Assembly: GCA_002404215.1 (NCBI GenBank) | Contig: DHJG01000234.1 | Location: 1 to 16,943, forward strand | DNA from: Desulfosporosinus sp. UBA4726 | GTDB taxonomy: Bacteria > Bacillota > Desulfitobacteriia > Desulfitobacteriales > Desulfitobacteriaceae | Reading direction: 5' to 3' | Length of the DNA: 16,943 nt | Part shown: positions 7,495-13,654 of the stretch, piece after piece | How the letters are laid out: every line of letters starts with the position of its first letter | Position numbering within the stretch: the first letter of the stretch is position 1 | Made by a program: the position numbers and the translations under genes | The notes under the pieces: generated by a model | Databases searched by the model: none | What the model was told of the DNA's origin: nothing | What the model saw: only the letters and a program-made list of their open reading frames with translations

Positions 7495-7857
7495 CTACTC
7501 TCGCCACAGAGGTTCGTTGACTGTATCAATAAACGATTGCACTTCATCTAAGGAATAAAACTCGACCTTGGGTGCCATTTCCAACATTTCCTTTGGCCAA
7601 GCCTCAACATCTAATCCGGTTATGATAACTTGACCACTCGCTCCGGGTTTTCCTTCGATTACGGAAAGCACCCCTTGCTCCAGTCCAAAATGATAGGTCT
7701 TTGCTGCTTGAGTCGTTGCAGCGGTCTCTGCCTGTAAAGCATTTAAGGCGATACCGGCACGGTCTCTATCGTACCACCAAGACGTTGCAACCGGTACGAG
7801 AATGCCAATACCTAATCCGATAACAAGCACTAGATTTATGAGTTTCAATCTAGACAT
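7495..7857 (-). CDS. BofC C-terminal domain-like membrane-anchored protein
   Basis: The 120-residue protein has an N-terminal signal anchor (LINLVLVIGLGIGILVPVA) and an exported domain containing YHFGLEQGVLSVIEGKPGASG and LDEVQSFIDTVNEPLW. This resembles the BofC C-terminal domain, whose pattern is an aromatic-Gly-hydrophobic 'YYFG..dG.iavfeG' strand followed by an acidic helix. In Bacillus, BofC is a forespore-secreted inhibitor of SpoIVB signalling, and bofC is the gene next to ruvA; here it is next to ruvC. The BofC N-terminal domain is missing. The reading frame stays open to 7962, but the start at 7857 is supported by AGGAGGG 9 nt upstream, and the longer form would run through yebC's end. 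The function in this organism is inferred from domain and synteny. Confidence 0.65.
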   Translation of the reverse strand: MSRLKLINLVLVIGLGIGILVPVATSWWYDRDRAGIALNALQAETAATTQAAKTYHFGLEQGVLSVIEGKPGASGQVIITGLDVEAWPKEMLEMAPKVEFYSLDEVQSFIDTVNEPLWRE

Positions 7858-7863
7858 AGTAAA

Positions 7864-7912
7864 AAGCCCTCCTGACATAGTCCTTTTTGATATAGTCTTG
7901 CCAAGAGGGCTT
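7864..7912 (-). promoter_or_regulatory. Terminator-like hairpin holding the bofC-like gene's RBS
   Basis: On the minus strand AAGCCCTC (7912-7905) pairs perfectly with GAGGGCTT (7871-7864) across a 33-nt loop and is followed by further T residues, so the 3' side reads GAGGGCTTTTTAC. The AGGAGGG ribosome binding site of the downstream gene is within the 3' arm. The element could therefore be a leaky terminator after yebC, a switch that hides the ribosome binding site, or both. Confidence 0.5.
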
Positions 7913-7948
7913 ACTTTAATCGTTATGCTTTCATTTGATAAATTTGAC

Positions 7949-8701
7949 TTAAAATTCTTCATCCGCCAGGGCGTCCGCTAATTCGAAATTGGAATATACA
8001 CCTTGCGAATCCTCATGACTCTCCAGTGCCTCCAGCAAACGAACAATCTTCCGAGCCTGGTCTGCATCCGCAATTTCGGTGGTGTTTTTCGGAGTCGGTC
8101 CAACCACAGATTCACTAATGGCAACTTTTTGTTCCATAAGAGCCTTCGTTACCTGCTCCATATCGTCAGGAGCGGTAAATACGACAAAACTGTCCTCATC
8201 AGTTTCTAAATCCTCAGCCCCCGCTTCTAAGGCCATCATCATGAAGTCGTCCTCGGTTAACTTCATCCCCTCACGCAGGACCGTCAATTGGCCTTTTTCT
8301 TCAAACATCCAACCGACACTACCCGTTTCGCCCATGTTCCCACCATTTTTAGAGAAGATATAGCGGACTTCACCCGCGGTACGATTACGATTATCCGTTA
8401 AAATATCAATCATAACTGCAACCCCCCCCGGGGCATAACCCTCATAACGCAACTCTTCGTACGTTGTTCCATCTGCTCCGCCAGACCCTTTAAGAATAGC
8501 CCGCTGAATATTTTCATTGGGCACATTTTCTGCCTTGGCGTTTTCAATGGCAATCTTTAACCGATAATCGTTAACGTCTCCGCCACTGGCCCGGGAGGCA
8601 ACAACCAATTCCCGACCTAGTTTTGTAAACATTTTCCCTTTATGGGCATCTGCCTTGCCCTTTTTATGTTTAATATTTGCCCACTTTGAATGTCCTGACA
8701 T
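7949..8701 (-). CDS. yebC: YebC/PmpR family protein (TACO1-like)
   Basis: The 250-residue protein is a full-length member of the YebC/PmpR/TACO1 family. It shows the N-terminal signature MSGHSKWANIKHKKGKADAH, FTKLGRELVVASR, NAKAENVPNENIQRAI, YEGYAPGGVAVMIDILTDNRNRT, and the acidic C-terminal LEALESHEDSQGVYSNFEL. Members were described as transcriptional regulators; bacterial and mitochondrial homologues have also been linked to translation at difficult sequences such as polyprolines. The ATG is 8 nt after AAGGAGG. It is the first gene of the array, behind a promoter at 8737-8766. Its last bases are about 90 nt from the bofC-like start. Confidence 0.95.
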   Translation of the reverse strand: MSGHSKWANIKHKKGKADAHKGKMFTKLGRELVVASRASGGDVNDYRLKIAIENAKAENVPNENIQRAILKGSGGADGTTYEELRYEGYAPGGVAVMIDILTDNRNRTAGEVRYIFSKNGGNMGETGSVGWMFEEKGQLTVLREGMKLTEDDFMMMALEAGAEDLETDEDSFVVFTAPDDMEQVTKALMEQKVAISESVVGPTPKNTTEIADADQARKIVRLLEALESHEDSQGVYSNFELADALADEEF

Positions 8702-8736
8702 GAAAAAAGCCTCCTTACGCTAGTCCACTATCAAAT

Positions 8737-8766
8737 AGTTTAGCATAGGGTAATTTCTCTTGTAAA
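8737..8766 (-). promoter_or_regulatory. Candidate sigma-A promoter for yebC
   Basis: On the minus strand TTTACA (8766-8761), an 18-nt spacer and TAAACT (8742-8737) with TG one base upstream (TGCTAAACT) form a recognisable extended -10 promoter about 35 nt before the yebC start. It probably drives the yebC-ruv-queA-tgt array. Both hexamers deviate from consensus. Confidence 0.45.
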
Positions 8767-8774
8767 GAAATATA

Positions 8775-8833
8775 TAGAAAACTAAACTTCTGAGGAGTTA
8801 TTAACTTCATCAGAAGTTTAGTCGAACTTACCC
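8775..8833 (+). repeat. Intergenic repeat family 2, copy 2 (intact hairpin)
   Basis: This is the better-preserved partner of 1363-1413, in the same orientation, and includes the hairpin listed at 8781-8822. The shared right-hand part runs GAAGTTTAGT, two variable bases, AACTTA, one variable base, CCA. If it is a dispersed element, cysK is using it as a terminator. Confidence 0.45.
8781..8822 (-). terminator. Rho-independent terminator after cysK
   Basis: ACTAAACTTCTG (8781-8792) and CAGAAGTTTAGT (8811-8822) are perfect 12-bp arms. Most of the 18-nt interior also pairs (GGAGTT/AACTTC with one wobble). On the minus strand the hairpin is followed by TTTCTATATATTTC, a T-rich tail. It lies 47 nt beyond the cysK stop. 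The stem is AT-rich for a terminator but long. Confidence 0.7.
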
Positions 8834-8868
8834 AGGAACTATTCAATATTCAAACCACGAACATTGAA

Positions 8869-9792
8869 TTAGCTTTGGCTAGTGAATAGGTCAGTACTCA
8901 AATAACGCTCTCCAGTATCTGGGGCAATGACAACCACGTTTTTACCCTCTCCTAGGGTTGCCGCTACCTGAAGTGCCGCGCTAACCGCAGCTCCAGATGA
9001 GATGCCTACCAAAAGCCCTTCTTCGCGAGCTAAACGTCTGGCTATCTTATAGGCATCCTCATTACTCACTTGAATAATTTGATCTATAAGCGTTTGGTTT
9101 AAAACTGCGGGAATAAACCCCGCGCCAATTCCTTGGATTTTATGTGGACCAGGCTTTCCACCTGAGATGACTGGAGATGCTGCTGGTTCCACCCCAATGA
9201 TCTTTACTTCAGGATTACGAGCTTTTAATATCTCGCCCACCCCAGTGATTGTTCCTCCGGTACCTATCCCGGCAACAAAAGCATCTATATCCTTCAACTG
9301 GTCCAGAAGCTCTAAAGCCGTGCTCCGACGGTGTGTTTCAGGGTTAGCAGGGTTTTCAAATTGTTGAGGCATATAGTAATCCGGGTTTTCGCTAACTAAT
9401 CGATTTGCCGCTTCAATCGCCCCTTTCATGCCCTCTGCTCCAGGCGTTAGCACAAATTCGGCGCCATAGGCGGCCATTAGCATCCGCCGCTCAACACTCA
9501 TGGTATCCGGCAGAACGACAATTAAGCGATAACCACGAGCTGCCGCGATCATAGCCAGCCCAATCCCCGTGTTCCCACTTGTCGGCTCGATGATAGTCCC
9601 CCCCGGCTGAAGCAGCCCTCGTTTTTCAGCATCCTGTATCATCCCCAAGGCTATGCGATCTTTTACGCTGCCACCGGGATTAAAATTTTCCACCTTCACA
9701 TAAACGTTGGCCATTCCTGGCTTAACCACTCGTTGTAGACGGATCAAAGGAGTCTGCCCAATCAAATCCGTAATAGAATCAACAATTTTCAT
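8869..9792 (-). CDS. cysK: Cysteine synthase A (O-acetylserine sulfhydrylase)
   Basis: CysK is a PLP enzyme that makes cysteine from O-acetylserine and sulfide. The 307-residue protein is full length. It has the N-terminal IGQTPLIRL, Lys44 (the PLP Schiff-base lysine) in NPGGSVKDR, the substrate loop TSGNTG (71-76), the phosphate-binding GTGGT (177-181), EP.AS.V motifs and GISSGAAVSA with Ser265. The GKPGPHKIQGIGAGFIP block is typical of CysK rather than cystathionine synthase or CysM. The ATG at 9792 follows a GGGGGG-rich ribosome binding site. It is monocistronic by its promoter (9832-9860) and terminator (8781-8822). Free sulfide use suits a sulfidogenic anaerobe, but that is context inference. 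Confidence 0.96.
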   Translation of the reverse strand: MKIVDSITDLIGQTPLIRLQRVVKPGMANVYVKVENFNPGGSVKDRIALGMIQDAEKRGLLQPGGTIIEPTSGNTGIGLAMIAAARGYRLIVVLPDTMSVERRMLMAAYGAEFVLTPGAEGMKGAIEAANRLVSENPDYYMPQQFENPANPETHRRSTALELLDQLKDIDAFVAGIGTGGTITGVGEILKARNPEVKIIGVEPAASPVISGGKPGPHKIQGIGAGFIPAVLNQTLIDQIIQVSNEDAYKIARRLAREEGLLVGISSGAAVSAALQVAATLGEGKNVVVIAPDTGERYLSTDLFTSQS

Positions 9793-9831
9793 CTTTAATC
9801 CCCCCTAATTCTTATAAGTTTAGTAATAAAA

Positions 9832-9860
9832 ATACTAACAATTCTGTACCTTTATGTCAA
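9832..9860 (-). promoter_or_regulatory. cysK: Near-consensus sigma-A promoter for cysK
   Basis: On the minus strand a consensus TTGACA (9860-9855), a 17-nt spacer and TAGTAT (9837-9832) lie about 40 nt before the cysK ATG. A 6-bp inverted repeat TTAGTA/TACTAA (9820-9825 and 9833-9838) overlaps the -10 box and the expected start of transcription, where a repressor could bind. The short leader (about 30 nt) leaves no space for a T-box or SAM riboswitch. Confidence 0.75.
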
Positions 9861-9892
9861 ATAAAGAATAAGCCAACTGGCTCTTTACTAAG

Positions 9893-9920
9893 GCAAGTTA
9901 TCTATATATGGATAACTTGC
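9893..9920. promoter_or_regulatory. Palindrome between DUF3842 gene and cysK
   Basis: GCAAGTTATC (9893-9902) and GATAACTTGC (9911-9920) are perfect 10-bp arms, and the 8-nt AT-rich centre is itself nearly symmetric. Neither side carries a T run, so it is a poor intrinsic terminator. It starts about 33 nt upstream of the cysK -35 box and 39 nt beyond the DUF3842 stop, so it may be an operator for cysK or a 3'-end hairpin. Confidence 0.45.
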
Positions 9921-9958
9921 GGCATCCTATAATTATAACCCAATTCACTGCTGATAAC

Positions 9959-10378
9959 TCATGAACAGTTAACCTTTAGTCGTTCTTCCACTTCGGTCAC
10001 TAGGGCTTCAATCTGGTGGGGTAGAGGAATTCGGACAACACCTATGAGTAGAATATTCCCGCGTTGTATGGGGAGAAGTAATTTGTCTGCCTTACTTGCC
10101 GAAATGGCCGTAGCCATGGCAGGAGTTATTTCCCCCAACAAACCATAGACTATCATAACCGCAATTGATCCTACGATAATGTCTACCCGGTCTACATTAT
10201 AACAAATCGCGGACTCCCCTGAAGCCCCCTCTGTGGCCCCGGCACGCAACATCGCCCCGGTAGCAAGAGCATTCGTACCCAAGGCAAGGATATCCAGCTC
10301 AGGAATTCGTTTGCGCAACTGCTCTACAATATGTCTCCCAATTCCTCCACCCTGTCCATCAATAACCGCAACCCGCAT
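9959..10378 (-). CDS. DUF3842 family protein
   Basis: The 139-residue protein belongs to the uncharacterised DUF3842 family of anaerobic Firmicutes. The N-terminus reads MRVAVIDGQGGGIGRHIVEQL, a Gly-rich beta-alpha-beta turn reminiscent of nucleotide-binding Rossmann proteins. Other recognisable segments are LALGTNALATGAMLRAGATEGASGESAI and GLLGEITPAMATAISASKADKLLLPI. No catalytic residues can be named. The ATG is preceded by GGAGGG. It lies 168 nt beyond hypE on the same strand, separated by a repeat; co-transcription with hypCDE is possible but not shown. I do not assign a function. Confidence 0.85.
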   Translation of the reverse strand: MRVAVIDGQGGGIGRHIVEQLRKRIPELDILALGTNALATGAMLRAGATEGASGESAICYNVDRVDIIVGSIAVMIVYGLLGEITPAMATAISASKADKLLLPIQRGNILLIGVVRIPLPHQIEALVTEVEERLKVNCS

Positions 10379-10446
10379 AATACCCTCCTCTTTCTCATAT
10401 CAAATACCTAGCAAGTATGCGTGGCCTAAGTGCAACTAAACTGCCA

Positions 10447-10501
10447 CCTTAGCTAAGGGTCCCTTCTCCTCATCACGGCGCACAAGCCATCCTTAGCGAT
10501 G
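10447..10501 (+). repeat. Palindromic intergenic repeat family 1, copy B
   Basis: The gap between hypE and the DUF3842 gene contains a perfect 12-bp palindrome CCTTAGCTAAGG (10447-10458). It runs directly into about 44 nt that align with the minus strand of the ruvA-ruvB gap repeat (see 6237-6313): CTTCTC, one variable base, TCATCACGGCGC, then GCCATCCTT. A GCTAAGG/CCTTAGC pair (10452-10458 and 10491-10497) could fold it as a hairpin with a 32-nt loop. No T run makes it a poor terminator for hypE. Confidence 0.55.
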
Positions 10502-10546
10502 CTCTAACCACGTCTTGTTCGAGTCGTAGACAGCCAAGAAGTTTCT

Positions 10547-11539
10547 TTAACATATACGGGGTAGGTGTTCACCTTCCAGCATGCTCACAATACGTTTTCC
10601 CCCAAGAGGGGTTTCTATAAGCACAAGTCCCGGCTTTCCTGCTTGGACTCTCCCAATCCGAGTCGCAAGGCGTCCTCGTGGGTGAGCTTGCATGTTTGAG
10701 AGAACTTCATCCGCGACCTCCGGCGCTACGATAACTAATACTTTTCCTTCATTGGCTAAATAAAGGGGCTCTAACCCTAACATTTCACAAGCCCCTTCTA
10801 CGCTGGGAGAAAGGGGCAATTGCTTTTCGTCCAAAAGCATACTCACTCCAGCTTGCTCCGCTAATTCATTTAACGTCGTCGCCACACCACCACGGGTAGG
10901 GTCTCTCATACATTTAACTCCGGGCAGATAAAAGGCATCTATAAGTCCATTTAAAGGCGCGCAGTCGCTAACAACTGGGGTTTTAAATTCTAGCCCTTCT
11001 CGCTCGGACAAAATTGCAATCCCATGATCTCCAATCGTCCCTGTAATAAGGATCTCATCGCCGGGACGAATCCGCTCAGGACCAACAAAACGATCTGTAA
11101 TATACCCAATTCCCGTTGTATTAATGAAGATTTTATCCGCGCTCCCGCGTTCAACAACCTTCGTATCCCCGCAAACGATCACGACACCTGCTTCAGTAGC
11201 GGTCTCCGCAACACTCTTAATAATCCGTTCCAAGTCATCGATAGGTAAGCCTTCTTCTAAAATAAGTGCAAGCGTTAAGAACTGGGGAATTGCTCCACTA
11301 ACTGCTAGGTCATTAACCGTACCACATACCGCCAGCTTACCGATATTTCCCCCGCGAAAAAACAAGGGAGAAACTACAAAAGAATCTGTGGTTACGGCAA
11401 TGTGCCCTCGTCCCGGCAAAAGTGTGGCATCATTCATCTGGTCTAGGTAGGGATTTCCTAAGTGTTTCTGGAAGAGAGTTCGAATTAATTCATGGCTGAG
11501 ACGCCCACCGCTACCGTGAGCCAACATGATGCGTTCCAT
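10547..11539 (-). CDS. hypE: Hydrogenase maturation carbamoyl dehydratase HypE
   Basis: HypE uses ATP to dehydrate the carbamoyl group placed by HypF on its C-terminal cysteine to thiocyanate, the cyanide donor for the [NiFe] site. The product has 330 residues with the AIR-synthase-like fold: MLAHGSGGRLSHELI, NDATLLP, AVTTDSFVVSPLFFRGGNIGKLAVCGTVNDLA, VCGDTKVVERG and CMRDPTRGGVATTLNE. The C-terminus ends PRIC, keeping the essential terminal cysteine. The frame is open upstream to 11698, but the true start is ATG 11539, with AAAGGAG 9 nt before it and the family N-terminus right after it. It overlaps the hypD stop by 1 nt (TAATG). Confidence 0.97.
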   Translation of the reverse strand: MERIMLAHGSGGRLSHELIRTLFQKHLGNPYLDQMNDATLLPGRGHIAVTTDSFVVSPLFFRGGNIGKLAVCGTVNDLAVSGAIPQFLTLALILEEGLPIDDLERIIKSVAETATEAGVVIVCGDTKVVERGSADKIFINTTGIGYITDRFVGPERIRPGDEILITGTIGDHGIAILSEREGLEFKTPVVSDCAPLNGLIDAFYLPGVKCMRDPTRGGVATTLNELAEQAGVSMLLDEKQLPLSPSVEGACEMLGLEPLYLANEGKVLVIVAPEVADEVLSNMQAHPRGRLATRIGRVQAGKPGLVLIETPLGGKRIVSMLEGEHLPRIC

Positions 11540-12636
11540 TAATCCACGCTCCTTTGTCCATATTGGTAGTAAGTAGCACAAGACCCTTCGGTAGACACCA
11601 TACAGGGACCCACTGGCTTCATCGGCGTACAACGTCTGCCGTACAAAGGACATTGAGTCGGATAAATGAGTCCTTTCAAAACATCTCCACAACGGCAACC
11701 CGGTATCTCCTGCGAATCAAAAACTGGCAACGAGAATTTCTTAGCCGCATCCCAAGGGCTATACTCTTCCCGTATGCCCAAGCCACTTTGGGGAATCAGT
11801 CCGATACCACGCCACGATGCATTAACCGGCTCAAAGACCCGTTCTATGAACATTTTAGCATGAGGGTTTCCTTCTACTTTAACGACGCGTTTATATTGGA
11901 TTTCAATTTCTGAGCGCCCCTCGACACGTTGACGCAGGAGCATAACAATCGCTTCCAAAATGTCAAGGGCTTCGAAGCCAGTCACAACGCTTGGTTTTCC
12001 ATAGTCCTCGGCCATAAACTTAATCGGTTCTATACCGATAATGGCGCAAACATGTCCCGGGTCGAGAAAGGCATCGACCACCAGTTCATCATCCTCCGCC
12101 AAACGTCTTAAAACTGGGGGAACGACCTTATGCATAGCTAGTACGCTGTAATTTTCTATTCCTTCAAGTTTCGCTGTTTCTAAACTTACCGCCACTGTTG
12201 GAGTTGTCGTTTCAAATCCAATCCCCAGAAAGACAATCTCTTTGTCCAGATTTTTACGCGCTAACTCCAACGCATCTTGGGTCGAATAAACAACTCGAAC
12301 GTCCGCCCCTTCTGCTCTCAAGACCTGTAAATTCTTCTTTGTCCCTGGCACGCGAATCATGTCCCCAAAGGTTGCCGTAATAACCTTTGGTTGGGCAGCC
12401 AGATATAGATAACGGTCAATATCACTGCTATCGGTCACACATACAGGACAACCTGGTCCTGAAATTAAGCGGACCGCCTTGGGCAACAAATCTCGAAGCG
12501 CATTTTTGGCAATGGCTACAGTATGCGTTCCACAGACTTCCATGATTGTAAACGGGCTCTGGGCTAAAGCCTTGATTTCCTCAAGATACTCACCCGCCTT
12601 AGCCAAGAGATTCTTACTCTCCTTCTTCATAGGCAT
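11539..12636 (-). CDS. hypD: Hydrogenase maturation protein HypD
   Basis: HypD is the [4Fe-4S] scaffold on which, with HypC, the Fe(CN)2CO unit is assembled. The 365-residue protein shows MEVCGTHTVAI (Cys35), GPGCPVCVT (Cys63, Cys66), GIGFETTTPTVA, MHKVVPP, DPGHVCAIIG, NASWRGIGLIPQSGLGIR, and the C-terminal cluster-binding block GCRCGDVLKG, CPLYGRRCTP, GPCMVSTEGSCA. All key cysteines appear intact. The ATG at 12636 has GGAGGT 5 nt upstream and lies inside the end of hypC (23-bp overlap). The second ATG, two codons later, is further from the ribosome binding site. Confidence 0.98.
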   Translation of the reverse strand: MPMKKESKNLLAKAGEYLEEIKALAQSPFTIMEVCGTHTVAIAKNALRDLLPKAVRLISGPGCPVCVTDSSDIDRYLYLAAQPKVITATFGDMIRVPGTKKNLQVLRAEGADVRVVYSTQDALELARKNLDKEIVFLGIGFETTTPTVAVSLETAKLEGIENYSVLAMHKVVPPVLRRLAEDDELVVDAFLDPGHVCAIIGIEPIKFMAEDYGKPSVVTGFEALDILEAIVMLLRQRVEGRSEIEIQYKRVVKVEGNPHAKMFIERVFEPVNASWRGIGLIPQSGLGIREEYSPWDAAKKFSLPVFDSQEIPGCRCGDVLKGLIYPTQCPLYGRRCTPMKPVGPCMVSTEGSCATYYQYGQRSVD

Positions 12637-12844
12637 TGGCTACCTCCAACAAAAGTTCTTCCGTTTCCTTTGCGCTTTCATCGTCAATAATTCCAATCGC
12701 AAAGCCCGCATGAACTAAAACATATTCACCAATTAGGACCTCTGGAACCAAGAGAACACTGACAACACGAACATTACCCATCATATCCACTTTGGCCATG
12801 GATCCCTCCATCGTAACAACTTTAGCTGGAATGGCTAAACACAT
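12614..12844 (-). CDS. hypC: Hydrogenase maturation chaperone HypC/HupF/HybG family
   Basis: HypC carries the iron centre from HypD to the large-subunit precursor. The 76-residue protein has the defining MCLAIPAKV start, with Cys2 as the essential ligand and His45 in VHAGFAI, and the family pattern IGEYVLVHAGFAI. The ATG is 6-7 nt after GAGGTG. It abuts the former hypF stop codon (TGA then ATG). It overlaps hypD downstream, so hypC, hypD and hypE are translationally linked. Confidence 0.96.
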   Translation of the reverse strand: MCLAIPAKVVTMEGSMAKVDMMGNVRVVSVLLVPEVLIGEYVLVHAGFAIGIIDDESAKETEELLLEVANAYEEGE

Positions 12845-13378
12845 TCATAACACCTCATTCGCAATTAATAGTTGTCCAAAGGCCAGTTCGCCATCCCCTG
12901 AAGGGAGCATTCGAGAACGCAGGACTTCAATTCCATTTTTCCGACAGTTTTGAAGGACCGCTTCGGTCAAAAGCTTATTTTGAAATACCCCACCACCAGA
13001 ACCAAGGGGCCACGATTAACCCGTAATCGCAACGCTAAATCCACGAGTGGACGACCACTGAGGTTGGCACTCGTCATCACCAAAAAATCATACGGTCCTT
13101 CGAACAAACGATAATGGAGCGGTGTATACGCTCCACGGATCGTGAAGTCAAAATTCTAGCTAAGGCGGGGCTTCTCTAAGCAAACGATGATAGAACAAAT
13201 CCAGCTTGTCCCCTTCGGCATGGATAGTTACACCATGGCTCGAGTTATTAACCCACCCTTTAATACTTAGTTCTTCTGCCAGTTTAAAAACAAAAGGCCG
13301 AAAGCCTACCCCTTGAACGATCCCATTAAAGTAAATAGCCTTTGCTACTTGATTCATATTAAACGACCATTCTTTCAA
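12845..13378 (-). pseudogene. hypF: Degraded hypF (carbamoyltransferase) remnant
   Basis: HypF makes the carbamoyl group for HypE; intact proteins are about 750 residues. Here three blocks survive in about 530 bp. Block 1 (from TTG 13378) is the acylphosphatase domain with FNGIVQGVGFRPFVFKLAEEL and GWVNNSSHGV, stopping at TAG 13160; inserting one T there restores PPLARILTSRSVE, so this is a frameshift. Block 2 (about 13131-13045, another frame) is the end of the YrdC-like domain: AYTPLHYRLFEGPYDFL, then VMTSANLSGRPL. It is joined to VDLALRLR of the C-terminal Kae1-like domain. Block 3, after a second frameshift near 12990-13005, reads GGGVFQNKLLTEAVL to the stop at 12847, abutting hypC. The zinc-finger region, most of YrdC and most of Kae1 are deleted. 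The 72-residue open frame (13160-13378) is unlikely to be functional. Confidence 0.88.
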
Positions 13379-13654
13379 AGCTTACCTGTTAAAACTTCCA
13401 CCTAAAGTAAGTTTTCCTATATCTACCGCTAAACCTAATACCTTATTGTACACGCCATGCTCTATATTCTTCAAGTAGAGGAAGGAATATTTCCATTAGA
13501 TTACAATTAAATTAAAAATTAAATTTTCTGAAAATATACTATGATCAAGCAGGAAATTTCAAACATATCCTAGAATATAGGATGCATACAAGTTCTCGTA
13601 ATCAAATATATTTATACCTACAAAGAGCCAACACATAGGAGGTGGACTACAATT
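13379..13654. promoter_or_regulatory. Divergent hyp/hydrogenase intergenic region
   Basis: This AT-rich region must hold promoters for both directions. On the plus strand TATACT (13535-13540) with TTAAAA 17 nt upstream is a weak sigma-A-like candidate for the hydrogenase genes. A dyad ATCCTA-GAATA-TAGGAT (13567-13583) lies just downstream of it, where a repressor or RNA hairpin could act, and GGAA-TAT-TTCC lies at about 13483-13493. I saw no clear -24/-12 sigma-54 promoter, and no convincing FNR box. For the minus direction I could not choose a promoter. Confidence 0.3.

Noticed and set aside
7858..7962. Longer bofC-like protein starting at 7962
   Set aside because: It would overlap the end of yebC and translate through the hairpin and ribosome binding site. 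The signal-anchor start at 7857 fits better.
9793..9831. T-box or SAM riboswitch in front of cysK
   Set aside because: With the promoter at 9832-9860 the leader is only about 30 nt, too short for either.
11540..11698. Longer hypE starting at 11698
   Set aside because: The extra 53 residues lie inside hypD and resemble nothing in HypE. ATG 11539 has a good ribosome binding site and the family N-terminus.
11554..12718. Several plus-strand open frames opposite hypC and hypD
   Set aside because: They are antisense shadows of well-supported conserved genes, without credible ribosome binding sites or recognisable products.
13160..13378. Independent small acylphosphatase gene
   Set aside because: The sequence matches the HypF N-terminal domain, including FNGIVQGVGFRPF. 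The downstream bases continue the HypF sequence after a one-base frame correction.
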